Assembly: GCA_958510825.1 (NCBI GenBank)
Contig: OY294046.1
Location: forward strand, 13,491,986-13,555,985
Source of the DNA: Brachypterus glaber
Taxonomy: Eukaryota > Arthropoda > Insecta > Coleoptera > Kateretidae
DNA length: 64,000 nucleotides
Direction: 5' to 3'
The stretch's first letter is position 1. Each line of letters begins with the position of its first letter. Below, piece by piece: positions 1-10,864 of the stretch. The notes under the pieces are model-generated. The model was not told the origin of the DNA. It saw nothing but the letters and a program-made list of their open reading frames with translations, and ran no database searches. A program made the position numbers and the translations under genes.

Positions 1-24
1 TCCTGCCCACATTTTAAGAGCCGA

Positions 25-347
25 AAGTATCATATGCTAAAATATAGTTTAAGTTGTCTAATTTAAGATGGTTTTCGCAGAATTTGATTATCTCTTTAAG
101 TTTTCCAGAAAATCATTGGGTAAATAGAGTTGGGACATCCGGTACATACATATCTTTTTGTGTAGTTGAAACCAAACCAAAAAGTCCAAACTAAAGTATC
201 ATATATATGCTAAAATATAGTTTAAGTTGTCTAATTTAAGATGGTTTTCGCAGAATTTGATTATCTCTTTAAGTTTTCCAGAAAATCGTTGGGTAAATAG
301 AGTTGGGACATCCGGTACATACATATCTTTTTGTGTAGTTGAAACCT
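25..347. repeat. Two direct copies of a 173-bp repeat, related to the 3.4-4.1 kb fold-back arm
   Basis: The stretch beginning GCTAAAATATAGTTTAAG at about 36 recurs at about 209 and both copies run to TGTGTAGTTGAAACC. The first 100 bases of the window also resemble the right arm of the fold-back at 3449-4076 (shared CCTGCCCACATTTTAAGAGC), so this is a diverged member of that family inside the transporter gene. Confidence 0.75.
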
Positions 348-460
348 CTCGCAACTTTAGTTACTGAATATAAGTTTTTACAGTAAAACATAAGGTTGTG
401 CTTTTATTATTATAAAAACTAATATTCAATAACTAAAGCTGTGTGGGGTTCAAAATATAC
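345..460. repeat. Hairpin repeat (GCAACTTTAGTTA family)
   Basis: CGCAACTTTAGTTACTGAAT pairs with ATTCAATAACTAAAGC downstream, giving an imperfect hairpin. A second copy lies at 39183-39350 and a partial one near 38336-38400. No coding content. Confidence 0.55.
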
Positions 461-829
461 AATATCGTTACATATATAATCTGTATTTTGTTTGGTATGT
501 TTAAGAGAGGCTTAGTGCATATGGCTCATTTACTGTAATAGGAATTAGTGATGGGAGTGAGTTTAGCTCACGGATGCTGGAGTTGCATCGGTAATAAAAT
601 GTTGATGTGAGAAAGTGAGACTAGCTCATAGAAGTTGGAGTTTCATCGGTCAGGAATTGGTGATTTGGACTTTTTTAAACTGGTTGAGAATATTTTCAAA
701 CTTTTCTTTAAATATAGATACTGTTTATTCTAGAAGTGGTTTTGAGAACATTACCACCATGCATGGCGTAGGTACAAGGAACAACTTTGGGATTTTGGAC
801 TACCATAATTTGTCGACTATTAAAACTTA

Positions 830-1110
830 ATTTTCCAATCATACTCACCTCTAAAATAGTTTAACTACCTCTGCCGAATTTTTATGACTAAAAAAAAGGA
901 CCTCACCTCTGAAAAACTTTAACCCTGGTGCAAATTTTGAGAGTAAAAAAAGTTCCATACTTCTGTGGAAAAGATTTACCAACAATTTACCAACTTTTAA
1001 AATATTTATATTTCCTAACTTATCAAGGGACGATTGGAGGGGGAGATGCCCTCCCAACCACATTATGTACGCTCCTGCCACGATGCCCCAAAATCAACCT
1101 TGAATCATGA
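830..1110. mobile_element. Relic carrying the GACTAAAAAAAGG module
   Basis: Contains ATGACTAAAAAAAAGGACC and neighbouring text shared with the hAT-type MITE at 12254-12545 and with 6.7-7.2, 8.1-8.6 and 10.8-11.1 kb. Ends are not definable. The ORFs here are by-products. The rest of 460-830 shows nothing I can interpret. Confidence 0.45.
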
Positions 1111-1143
1111 TTCAAGTTAAAAATTTCGATTGTTTAAACTTAC

Positions 1144-1310
1144 GTCTCTTTTTGGTCTATTTGGATGTAAGGACTCCACCACAAACCTCCACCATAAAAA
1201 GTACCATAAAAATGACATTATAGCAATGATATAACTCAGCCAATCTCTTCCTAATTTCCTCACTACTAATGTTCCTAAAATACCAACTATTGCATAGCCC
1301 AGATTAACAG
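1144..1310 (-). CDS. SLC17-like exon 5 (TM5-TM6, HPN motif)
   Basis: The acceptor ATATTTTAG is followed by two leftover bases and 55 codons including LGYAIVGILGTLVVRKLGRD and a second helix with FLWYFLWWRFVVES, ending HPNRPKRD before a consensus GTAAGT donor. The position of the HPN segment is typical for the family. The next exon is not found in 1-1143, so it should lie left of the window. Confidence 0.85.
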
Positions 1311-4300
1311 CTAAAATATTAAATCATTAATTACTAGGTAATAAAAGTAATAATATTAGTAGATACTGACAAAGTAACTAGGATCTATAGACTATAAACT
1401 TTAAATGCACTGATCGACAAAAAAAATATCTCAATTTTGTCTGATATATCATTTTCGATTAACTTTTTGATGCTAAACAAGAATTTGACCTTCATTTGTT
1501 GCCATCATGTCAGGGTTCTGAGATAAATCCTACTGATTTTTTAAAAAACAAATATTATTTTCAGCCATAAATATTTTTTTTTCTAAGAACATTCACGAAA
1601 GTGAACAATAAAATGGATATACTTTAAAACCTAAAATTGTTATTTATGTACCTTAAATTGATTCGCCTAAGAAGGTTTAAATTCTGGGGCTGGGGGATAA
1701 GTGGTAAATCTGAGGGGGCTTAGCCATCTAGAAATAAATAAAATCACAAAATAAAAACCTTTTTGTTTGGACTTTAAAAACAAGGGTGTGCTTTTTCCCT
1801 TATATTGAATTTTTGAGTTCAAATCTGTTTTCATGAAATTATTAAGTATTAAATGCCAAATAAATTGAGATACTAAACAAATTAAAAGCTTTAGTATTAA
1901 TCGAGTGATGGGCATTTAAAATATGTTTTACTTTTTTTTCAGTTTTTTGAACTTTTTTTGAAAACCGTGAAAAACTGCATCTCTTAGATAAATAATGTTT
2001 CTAGAAAAAGAACTATTTAGGGCTGAAAATAATGATATGTAATGTTTTTTTCAAAAAATCAGTACCATTTATATCAGAACCCTGACCTGATGGCAACAAA
2101 TGGAGGTCAAATTCGTGTTCAGCATCAAAAAATAATTTAAAAATGATATATCAGACAAAATTGAGAGATATGTTTTTTTTGTCGACCAGTAATATCAGTC
2201 TGAATATCTCGTTGCAAGTCAAAAGTATAAAACACCGTTTTAAGGGAAATTTCACGTAGTTTGGCTGCACAAAAATGAATCATTTTTGAATCATTTACCT
2301 GTATATAAGGAAACAAATCCACTAATATGTTTAGGTTTAATCCAGGTAACTGCTAACATATGTGCAGCTGGCCAAGTAGCACCCTGAAAGGGGGTTATGA
2401 AAATTAGTACTTAAAAAAAAATGTTGTTTTTGATTTTTTTTAAGGAGCTTTAACTATAGCTATACTGGGTTATTCAGAAATAGGGTCATTAAATTTTAGG
2501 GGTGATCATCAGTTTTTATCCCAAACTTTTTTCTGTGTAACTTTTTTGTAATTTTATTTTTGGAATATGATTCCTTAGGTCAAAGTACATAAAAAAGGTA
2601 CTCTTGTTGTAATACTGTAGGATTAACCGTTTTCGAGAAAAATTAATTTAAAGGTGAAATTTCACGGTTCGAGTACTGGTGTAAATAAGTACATGAAGAT
2701 AACATATGAAGATAGGCCTTATTAAGATTTAAAACCTCTTTGCTGTATCTCAAAGGCTTTCTGGGTTATTAAATAAAAAACGATTTTTTTAGCCACTTTC
2801 AAAGAGGCTTAGCTCTCCTACGACGCATTTTAAGACATATGTTTATAGGAACTTTTTTTCATATTTCCCAATGTAGAAACACCACTTAAAATTAATGACC
2901 CTATTTCTGAATACCCTTGTATATAGCAAAAAGTTTTTTTTCTTACCATAAAAACACCCTGTACAAATCTTATTGCAACATGGCACGCGGTTAGCCAAGA
3001 TGCAGGAACCATAACAGCTACCACACCAGCTCCTAGAACCCCAGCACCAAAAAGTCGTTCTGCACCAACTCTAGCTGCTATTCTGCTAGCTGCTAAAGGG
3101 GACACCAATGTACCCCACATGAAGGCCTGTCTAAGTACAGCTTCAGTTTCATCTGTCCTAGTCATAGGAATCTAAAACATTTTTTACTAATAATGTTCAA
3201 ATATTGTTTTTTTTTTTTTGGGTAAAAAGAGGTCGTACAATAACTTTTTTATACCCTGGCCCGTGGTTTTAAAGAATATGTCTAAATGATTCGAATAAGG
3301 TACTTTTTATAAATTTATATCTTTAAAAATATGGTCATAAATAACTCACAAAGTTGACCATTTTTGTCCAGTGTTTAGAGGGGGACAAATAATCTTATAG
3401 ACTTAAAAAACTACAATACTATACTATACTATAGTATAGTAAAAAAAAGTCCAAAGTCACACCCCCTCTTAACTTTTGAACGAGTTGAGATATACTTACA
3501 ATTTGTAATACTTAAATAAGATAACAAAAACTATTTTTTCGCATATATTTGATATTTTCAGCTCTTAAAATGTGAACAGGCCCCCTAGGGGGGCATGGAG
3601 AGGCATTTTTTTTAAGGTAGAGGGGAGGGTCGTGGTACTTTTTTTGAAGGTTTTAAGTTTTAAATTTTTTTTTTTGCTAAAATATGCTTTTTAAGATTTT
3701 TTATTGTAAATTTTTATTTATATCAATTAAAATTAGTTTAAAAGTATAATTTACATTTTTGCAGCATAAAATAATTAAATCTTCAAAAATTGTTTGATTT
3801 TTTTAAAGAAATTAAAAAATACCCAATTTCAAACCACAAAAAATGTTTAAAAAAAAATAAAAAATATATTTTTTAAATGAAATTTTTATAAGCTTTAAAA
3901 TGATTTTTATATTTTAAAAAAATTTCCACCATGCCCCCCTGCCCACATTTTAAGAGCTGAAAATATCAAATATATTCGGAAAAATAATTTGGGTTGTCTT
4001 ACTTAAGTAACTGTTTTAAATTTGAATTCGATATCTCAACCCGTTCAAAAGTTAAGAGGGGGGTCGTTTTTGGACCGCTCGGTATAATACATTCCGTATT
4101 TACTACTAAAAATTATGGAATATTGAACATTGTTTAAATTACAGATAAAGTATTTGCCGACCCCTTTTAAAAGCGAGAACAAAATCACACTTGACGAAAT
4201 ATATTCTTTTAATTTATATGTTTTTTTTTTAAACAGGGAATTTCCTACTTTTTGTAAAAGATATACACAGAAAAAAATATTGTCTTGAAAAAATCACACT

Positions 4301-7300
4301 TTATGAAATATATTCTTTTAAATTATTTGATTCTTTTTAGACAGGGAATTTCCTACTTTTTGTAAAAGATATACACAGAAAAAAATATTGTCTTATATCA
4401 AGAATGTGTGATTTGGATATAACGAAGAGAATATATATATATATTTTTTTTTTTTTTTTATTTTTATTAGGTTTGATACAGTACAGAGTCCTTTAAAGCA
4501 AAATTGTGGTTTAAATATGAAAGGATAATGGTATGCTTGAAAGGAGAATATATTCTCAAATATAAAAAGATAAGAATATGCATATACCATGGTATGCATA
4601 AAAGAAGAATATATTTTCTTCGTTATATACAAATCACCATATTCTTGATCCTTTCATTACTTAACCGAGTGTGTCAGATACGACAGGATCAGGTTGCAAG
4701 TCTTTGAAACTCAAAGACTCAACCAAGAGGAACTAAGAGATCTCCCTTGGGCCAATATCCTGACCTTTATTAAAAGAACGGGCAGATTCAAGGAGGACTC
4801 AAATTAGTAAATGGCTGGGATTGCCTGGGGTGACAAAAAGGGCCAGAAATGGCCTAGTTGTCCGGCTTTGGCCAACCCAAAAATTTACTACTACTACTAC
4901 CATATTCTTGACAATATTTTTCTGCTTCGAGGTGGTCGAAAATACACTGCCGCGCATTAAATTCCGGACACCTAAAAAACTGACATTTTTTAAATTCAAC
5001 TATTTCAAAAACTAATTAATGGATTTGACTGATTCTTTTTTTGTTTTGAAGCTTAAACATTCTCTACTTTTGTTTGTTTTAAGAATGATTAAATTTTTTT
5101 TTCTATTAATAGCAACAAATAATGTACAACTATGTTTCTTAACCCATCTTCTAGGACTTGCATGGTACGCCACTGCAAATATTTATCAAATTATTAAAGT
5201 CTCTCTTATTGCCGCAGTTTTAATGAATATTTTCTTTTTTATTTTTTTACTTTTTTACTTCTGGTTTAGGAGATATCAGGATTTTCCTGAAAGTTTTCAG
5301 TCAACTCAAAAAGTACTAAATCAGCAGAGTTTTTTATTTCAAGCTCATATCTTTTACTTCTTCTTCTACGCTCATGTCTTTTACTTCTTCTTCTACAGTT
5401 TCCTCATCCCGGGGCAACTTTTTATTGCCGTCTGACCGAGGCTTAACCGTGATTTCGCAGAACTGCCGCCGGACGGAGTGAACCTATTTTTTCTTCTACT
5501 CAAGTTTTTCAAACCCAATTTATGTTTTTGATAAACTTGATAAGAAGAAAAACGTAACTCGGTTAAGCTTCAAATTTAAAGCACAGCATCAATCAAATTC
5601 ATGTGGTACTTTTTTAGTTAAATGAAAAAATGACAACTTTCAGGAAAATCCTGATATCTCCTAAACCAGAAGTAAAAATGTAAAAAAGTAAAAAAGAAAA
5701 TATTCATTAAAACTGCGGCAATAAGAAAGACTTTAATAATTTGATAAACAGTTGCAGTGGCGTACCATGCAAGTCCTAGAAGATGGGGTAAAAAACATAG
5801 TTGTACATTATTTGTTGCTGTTAATCCGAAAAAAAAAATAATCATTCTTAAAACAAACAAAAGTAGAGATTGTTTAAGCTTAAAAACAAAAAAAGAATCA
5901 GTCAAATCCATTAATTAGTTTTCGAAATATTTGAATTTAAAAAATGTCAATTTTTTAGGTGTCCGGAATTTAATGCGCTGCAGTGTATTTAAATACATGT
6001 ATAAATACCTCAATATGTGGTATGGACCTCACAACATGCATCGTAAGATTAGTGTCATCGTGTAAATGGTCTTGACAGTATCTGGTGATGTAACTCGTAT
6101 TTTCCACATATTCAGCAAACTCTTCGGCAGAATAACTTGAGGTGATGTTCGCCCTAAGGGCGACAGATGCACTTTGCTCGACGATACCGCAAAGGACGAA
6201 GCCAGTAAGGACAAAGGCGCAAAGTACTTGTCTTGAGCCAATTTGGTCTGAAATAGTTTTGCCAAATAATTACATTCTAATATATTAACTATAGTAACAC
6301 GGTACCAGTGAGCAGGGGCGTCTCCAGGCTTTTAGCCGCCCTGGCAAACTATAATAAGCATTATTTTTAATTATATCCACCTCAAAAAATATTTTAAGAT
6401 TCAGGTTTAGGGGTATAGTAAGGAGTGATTATTTTTTTAAATGTTTACAGTATTTTCGTGAAAATTGATGTGTGGGGTTTTTTAAGGTAGCTTAAATCAA
6501 ATCTGACAATAAAAAAATCTAACTGAGCCCCCGGAGTGCGGGCCCCGCTCTGCGGGGGGCAATTAATTTTAAATATTTACAATATTTGCCTAAAAATTGG
6601 TATATAATACCTATAAAGAAAAATAAAAGTTTACTGTTGGACTGGGCAGCCCGAGTCTAGTAATCTGTCACCTAGGGGCCCCCTAGTATTTTATTTTTTC
6701 CCCTCACAAAAATGTTGATGACTAAAAAAAGGTCCTCGCCCCAAAAAAAAATTTTGTACCTCTGCCAATTTTGATGTCTATGATGACTATGATGACTATG
6801 ATGAGTATGATGACTATAATGACTATGATGACTATGAGGACTATGATGACTATGATGACTATGGTGACTATGATGACTATATTGACTATGATGACTATGA
6901 TGACTATGATGAAAATGATCCCTAGGCTAGTAATATTTGTCACCTAGGGGGTCCCCGAGTATTTTATTTTTTGCCTTCCCAAAAATTTTGACGACTAAAA
7001 AAAAAGGTCCTCACCCTCCAAAATTTTTTAATTTTATACCCCTGCCAAAAAAAGGTCCTCATCGCCGAAAAATTTTGTACCCCTGCCAAAAATTAATTTT
7101 GATAACTAAAAAAAAAGTCCTCACACCGAAAAAAAAATTGTTTACCCCCGCCAAAAGTTTTAAAGTTTTAATCACTAAAAAACAAGTTCCTCACCCCCGA
7201 AAAAAGGGACACCCCGTGAGATTTTTCTCACTATCTCACCTGTCCAGTCCGACACTGCATTTATCAAATATTACAACTTAAAAATATATACAAACCATTG

Positions 7301-7368
7301 ACCACTTTTGCAGCTCTCTGTACTTGAATGCTTCCACGTTTCAACGTGGCAAGTCCGGGTGCCATCAT
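1144..7368 (-). CDS. SLC17-family MFS transporter, 5' half (5 exons, continues off left edge)
   Basis: Five minus-strand exons with GT/AG borders join in phase: 7368-7296, 6247-6009, 3171-2947, 2383-2299 and 1310-1144, about 264 codons of a family usually 450-550 residues long. The reading shows a first membrane helix (VLCAFVLTGFVLCGIV), a long first loop with three N-glycosylation sequons (NIT, NTS, NLT), then helices with AFMWGTLVSPLAASR, the hallmark RFVQG followed by GATWPAAH, and after a further pair of helices the ESLHPNRP end that precedes the central loop. These match SLC17 organic-anion/phosphate cotransporters (sialin, NPT and VGLUT group), which move anions across plasma or vesicle membranes using H+ or Na+ gradients. 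The substrate cannot be told. The usual P-L-E triplet after the TM4 motif is replaced (IKPKHIS), so this is a divergent paralog. All introns hold palindromic transposons. The C-terminal half lies outside the window. Confidence 0.85.
1409..2190. mobile_element. Fold-back element in the intron between SLC17 exons 4 and 5
   Basis: ACTGATCGACAAAAAAAATA at the left is the inverse of the right end at 2160-2190, and the arms (about 1409-1640 and 1965-2190) stay complementary through TTGACCTTCATTTGTTGCCA. No transposase ORF. It almost fills this intron. Confidence 0.8.
2299..2383 (-). CDS. SLC17-like exon 4 (post-RFVQG segment)
   Basis: An 85-base exon after a CCCCCTTTCAG acceptor reads GATWPAAHMLAVTWIKPK and on to SLYT, then a GTAAAT donor after one extra base. 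It continues the family motif (QG followed by an EG-x-x-Y/W-P segment) directly from exon 3. Confidence 0.9.
2461..2925. mobile_element. Mariner-type MITE in the intron between SLC17 exons 3 and 4
   Basis: The terminal inverted repeats share ATTCAGAAATAGGGTCATTA, and TATAC stands at both outer ends, consistent with a TA target. It occupies most of the 563-base intron and its right end is about 20 bases from the exon 3 donor. Non-coding inside. Confidence 0.8.
2947..3171 (-). CDS. SLC17-like exon 3 (TM2-TM3 and RFVQG motif)
   Basis: Exactly 75 codons in phase 0, between a TGTTTTAG acceptor and a GTAAGA donor. It reads IPMTRTDETEAVLRQAFMWG and ends CHVAIRFVQGVFM, matching the second and third helices and the conserved R-x-x-Q-G of SLC17 proteins. 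Its GC content is clearly higher than that of the flanking introns. A mariner-type MITE ends about 20 bases beyond the donor. Confidence 0.9.
3449..4076. mobile_element. Fold-back element in the intron between SLC17 exons 2 and 3
   Basis: GTCCAAAGTCAC...CCCCCTCTTAACTTT at the left pairs with AAAGTTAAGAGGGGGG...TGGACC at the right, and the inner arms include TTTCAGCTCTTAAAATGTG with its inverse. The centre is an AT-rich loop. A C8-rich patch (CCCCCTAGGGGGG) sits in the left arm. Confidence 0.75.
4184..4397. repeat. 108-bp tandem duplication
   Basis: ACAGGGAATTTCCTACTTTT at 4233 recurs at 4341, with matching flanks (AAATATATTCTTTTAA and ATACACAGAAAAAAATATTG). The second copy ends inside the left terminus of the next MITE. 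Confidence 0.8.
4374..4924. mobile_element. CACAG-type hairpin MITE, split by a LINE tail
   Basis: The left end CACAGAAAAAAATATTGTC and the inverse of the right end (CAGAAAAATATTGTCAAG) match. The inner arms around TATAACGAAGAGAATATA and TATATTTTCTTCGTTATA also pair. A LINE 3' fragment (4649-4898) interrupts the right arm with a clear target duplication. Confidence 0.7.
4649..4898 (+). mobile_element. 5'-truncated LINE, 3' end with (TAC)n tail
   Basis: A 13-bp duplication ACCATATTCTTGA (4636-4648 and 4899-4911) brackets the insert. Inside, 4667-4807 reads ECVRYDRIRLQVFETQ through NILTFIKRTGRFKED and a stop, which is the end of a LINE ORF2 after its zinc knuckle. A short 3' UTR and a TACTACTACTAC tail follow. 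The element at 38 kb is the same family. Confidence 0.85.
4945..5985. mobile_element. Tc1/mariner-type fold-back with arms of about 370 bp
   Basis: TA dinucleotides flank CACTGCCGCGCATTAAATTC and its inverse. Arms 4945-5320 and 5620-5985 are highly complementary, which is why similar 138- and 97-residue ORFs appear on opposite strands; these are arm by-products, not genes. The centre (5400-5560) holds GC-richer unique sequence also found at 33.3 kb. Partial copies occur at 33319-33881, 47.4 and 48.97 kb. Confidence 0.85.
6009..6247 (-). CDS. SLC17-like exon 2 (TM1 and glycosylated loop)
   Basis: An acceptor CTATTTCAG precedes two leftover bases and 79 codons reading QIGSRQVLCAFVLTGFVLCG onward. 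The exon encodes TM1 and a loop with NIT, NTS and NLT sequons and two cysteines, and ends CATATTGAG before a GTATTT donor. A spurious ORF in another frame overlaps it. The right end of a Tc1-like fold-back (5985) lies only 23 bases beyond the donor. Confidence 0.85.
6655..7050. repeat. Direct duplication around a 9-bp minisatellite
   Basis: TCTGTCACCTAGGGG...AGTATTTTATTTTTT near 6655 recurs near 6930. Between them (about 6772-6918) about fifteen copies of TGATGACTA or variants form a 9-bp minisatellite, read spuriously as an isoleucine-valine ORF on the minus strand. Both flanks carry the GACTAAAAAAAGG module. Confidence 0.8.
7296..7368 (-). CDS. SLC17-like exon 1 (start codon, cytosolic N-terminus)
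   Basis: The exon opens with two consecutive ATG codons (7368 and 7365) and reads MMAPGLATLKRGSIQVQRAA before ending one base into a codon at a GTTTGT donor. That phase exactly fits the two leftover bases of exon 2, which is the main support. The donor is weak. A GTATAT five bases further on would be stronger but gives the wrong phase. A basic, helix-free N-terminus is normal for the family. This is the least certain of the five exons. Confidence 0.6.
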
Positions 7369-7989
7369 CAGGAAACAAATTAACACGCAAAACAAAAATT
7401 TATAAACAAAAAATTGTCCCAATGTACAAAATTATTTAATAGAGGTTTTAAACTTATGATACATCCTCAGGGATTGTTCTTGTTAAATAAAAAAAAACGT
7501 TTACTTGTTTTTATAAAAAAAACTAGTTTGAAAGCACCTAAATTGACATCAGTTTTCAATATTGTATCACAAACACCAAAAAATAAAAAGGAGATATTTT
7601 CAAGTTTAACTCTGTTTCGTTTAGTAATTTAAAAGGAAGCTATTTTTTAGGCTTTTTTACCCACCATTGACTTATTAAAAAGAAGAATATAAAAATAATG
7701 TTACCCCTGTGCCGATTTAGGGTAACATTATAAATCCCTATTTTTCTTTTTTTTTTCTCAATGATTTAGAGGGAGCTTATTTTTAACCTACATTGGCTTA
7801 TTTAAAAAATAAATAGTAACAAAATAATATCGCCTTTACGCTGATTAGGGTAAAATTTAAATTTAACTCTATTTTTTTTTCAGAGATTTTGAGAGGGGCT
7901 CGTATTTCATGCCCATTATTTGCTTATTTAAAAATAATTAAATAAAAAAAATGCTTCTGAGGTTAAAACTTTAATTGTTCCTAAAGTGG

Positions 7990-8625
7990 ACCACCCCCAA
8001 TCATGCTCGAGTTGGGGAAATCCACTGTTCAGTTGGGAAAATTTAGTGGTAGATTTCGGAAGTTGATGGAATAGTTGGGAAAATTGAGGGGTAGAGTTGG
8101 GAATTTGGCCAGTAGTTGGGATTTTTTTAGTCATCAAAATTTCTGCAGTGGTAGGTAAAGTAAATTTTTGTGGTGAGGACTTTTTTTTTCTTAGTCAACA
8201 ACATTTTTGCAGGGGTAAATGGCTTGGGAGACTTTTAAATTTTAAATTTTAAGTTAAGAAATATATGGTTTAGTTTAGTCTTAACTATACATAAACGGTT
8301 AAATGTTAAAAAACCACTTTTAATAGGCAATGGGACAAAACTTTCCCAACTAATGATTAAGGAATTTTTTGCCCTGGACAAACATTTATGTCTAAAAAAA
8401 AGGTTCTTGCCACTGCAAATTTCCCAACTTTACCGCTCGAGTTTCCCAACAATAAATTTACTGAATGGGAAAAAGGCTCTCGCCTCCTCGAATTTCAAAA
8501 CTGCAACATTCAATTTTTCAAACTTGAAAATTTGATGACTAAAAAAACGCTAATCGCCTCTACAAATTTCCCAACTATTTCCTAACTGGAGAGTAGATTT
8601 TCCCGAATCAAGCGTGGTGGGGAGG
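7990..8625. mobile_element. Degenerate fold-back with GTTGGGAAA repeats
   Basis: The left part repeats GTTGGGAAA-like words and the right part repeats the inverse TTTCCCAAC. The outer ends (CCACCCCCAATCATGCTCGA and the inverse of the sequence near 8600-8625) also correspond. It contains the GACTAAAAAAAGG module in both orientations. 7420-7985 upstream is AT-rich with a loosely repeated segment and no recognisable gene. Confidence 0.5.
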
Positions 8626-9806
8626 TGACGCACCCTACCCCCCAATTCCTTCACCCCTGCACACCACGCACTAACCCGACATAATTTATAAATGATCCCT
8701 GACTCAAATATTAAATATTATAATATTAATTAATGACTATATATATCAAAAAAAAATATTAATTTCAAGATTTAAAAATATATATATTAAGATTATGATC
8801 TTAAGATTACGATGCATAGAAGTCACGATTAACAGAAACTTTTTTTTTTTGAATGTTAACAACACTAACACATATAAACCATACTAAACTAAATGATCTA
8901 AGAAGTTGGTCGTTGATAAAATAATTGGGCCCTTATTATATTACTTCCTCTATTTCACCTACATGACCCACTCAAGGCTGTATTTTATTTAAACCATTAC
9001 CATTTTTTATAATTTAAAATTAATTTTTTATAGTGAAAATGTAATTATCAACTTATATGGCCCTATAGCCTCTAGGCTACACGTTGTAGGTAACAGAAAA
9101 AAAAGAAATGAAAAAAAAACAGAAAAAATAAAAAAATCTTGAAAGTCTTGGTATATAGGGCCTATAGTAATATAAAAACAAGGTTTTCTCTAAAACTATT
9201 TAAAAAAAATGTTATCTACCCTACGACTAAAACGACGGCCATCTTTAAAAGTTTAGAAAAATTTTATGGCAGGCGTACTCCGTGTACTATAGATATCTAT
9301 TCTCCTCAACTTTACATATGACTGGTAGTCTGCCCGTTAAATTTTTAGCTCTAGGTCATGTGTACAATTGCGATTGATAGCGCAAAGAGCAATTCTGCCA
9401 GTAGTGTCATCTCGTATAACTTTTGTGAACTTTTAAACAAAGCCGTCTTTGAACTCGTATTCTTTCAAAAAATGGAAAATTTCCAAAAAAAAATATTTTG
9501 AAAAAAATTTGAGAGGTGGACCACTAAGTATCCAAAGTCCGTGTACAATTTGTTAGACTTTTAAAAATCTTTAAACTATCTCAAAAATCTTAACGAAAAT
9601 CTTGAAAATCTTGGTAATATACGATATTTCACTGAATTTTTAGAAATCCCAGAAATTTTACCGAAGAGTACAAAACTCATATGTTTTAATGTCGAAAGTT
9701 TCACATATTTTCCGGTATACGGAAAAATATGTGTCTATATCCAGAGAAAACAATTGACTGAGAGTCAGATTTTTTCGCGAAAATTGTTTTTTTGGCATGT
9801 AAAACC
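8626..9806. other. Unassigned AT-rich stretch
   Basis: No exon with splice borders, RNA gene or paired termini found. Short runs of A and T and one 60-codon ORF without family features. I see nothing further here. Confidence 0.5.
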
Positions 9807-9945
9807 ATACTTAAAATACATGACGCATCTAGGAGGGAGGGGGGCTAGTGCTTAGCGTAACGATGCGTTACGATGGGGGAAGGGGGTTTGGTTTAGCGTT
9901 ACGTAACGCTGTTTATTATTTTTAAAGAAAAAAAAGTGGTTGTCA
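9807..9945. mobile_element. Partial copy of the 13.1-kb TA-flanked MITE
   Basis: Shares CCATACTTAAAATAC, a G-rich stretch, GTTACGTAACGCT and TATTTTTAAAGAAA in the same order as 13142-13270. The right half is missing where the hAT-like relic at 9954 begins. Confidence 0.7.
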
Positions 9946-10028
9946 ATTTGAGGGGCCGTAGCGAAGAAGATTTTAATTTATTATATCATCAATCTATTTT
10001 ATAACCTTCGTACAGAGTGATATTGGCA

Positions 10029-10790
10029 GACTGACAGTTTAGGGCTGCTGGTCCTCTTCAGTACCAAGAGTACTTTTGTGTGCTTGAAACACACAAGTCT
10101 TCAACTTGCTACCATTCAAAGTCTCCAGACTAGAAGAGTTATAAGTAGTTGTCTACATCTAGCAATAGATGGCGCAGAAGTCTATATGAATGAATCTATA
10201 GAATTACAACTCAACCTATCCAAAATGTATTGCAGAACATCGGCAAATTCCGATACCTTCTATCAGAACATTCTTAGAATATGCATAGCATAATTTTTAA
10301 GAACATTGTTAACAGAAATTTCTTAGAATATGCATTGGAGGAATGATATGAGAAACTTTTAAGGATATTTCATGCATAGATTATGCATTTTAAGCGCAAG
10401 TTTTAAGCATAATCATAGCATATCTAAAGGTTTATTCTTAGAATATTCCCAATAGAATAATTAGAGAATATTCTTAGATCATCGGTGCTATTTGGGGTAT
10501 TCATACACATGTGCGTAAACGTAAATCCACACATATTCCCTGCTAACACATCCTTTAAAGAAGGAAACCTGTTAATTTTAATGTTTTATCCACTAGATTT
10601 TTATGGTTTTCTTAATAAAAGGCATAATTGTGGGAATAATAGCGTATGCAACTCGTCGCTTACCTTTTTCGTTTGGCTATATTCCTTTTTTGCGAATAAG
10701 TCTAAAAAAAAGTCTAAAAACGTTTTCCTAATCAGCGTGCAGAGTTGACTCTTGATACTGAAGAGGGCCAGCAGCCCGAAACTGTCAGTC
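10029..10790. mobile_element. TIR element with termini of about 45 bp
   Basis: GACTGACAGTTTAGGGCTGC and the inverse of the right end (GACTGACAGTTTCGGGCTGC) match for about 45 bases up to CAGTACCAAGAGT. The interior is AT-rich with an 87-codon ORF (10485-10748) lacking any domain I recognise. The superfamily is unclear. Confidence 0.75.
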
Positions 10791-10864
10791 CTCAACCCCA
10801 AAAATTAAAACTTTTTTAGCCCAAAAATAAAACTTTTTTTCTCGAGAAAAAACTTAATGACTAA

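Noticed and set aside
5019..5911. Two similar hydrophobic ORFs on opposite strands, and a third at 33601-33807
   Set aside because: They are arms of the same palindromic Tc1-like element and hold no transposase motif.
6722..6943. Hydrophobic Ile/Val ORF on the minus strand
   Set aside because: Produced by the 9-bp TGATGACTA minisatellite; no start context or homologous protein.
10485..10748. 87-codon ORF in a TIR element
   Set aside because: No transposase or other domain; overlapping minus-strand ORF of the same quality.
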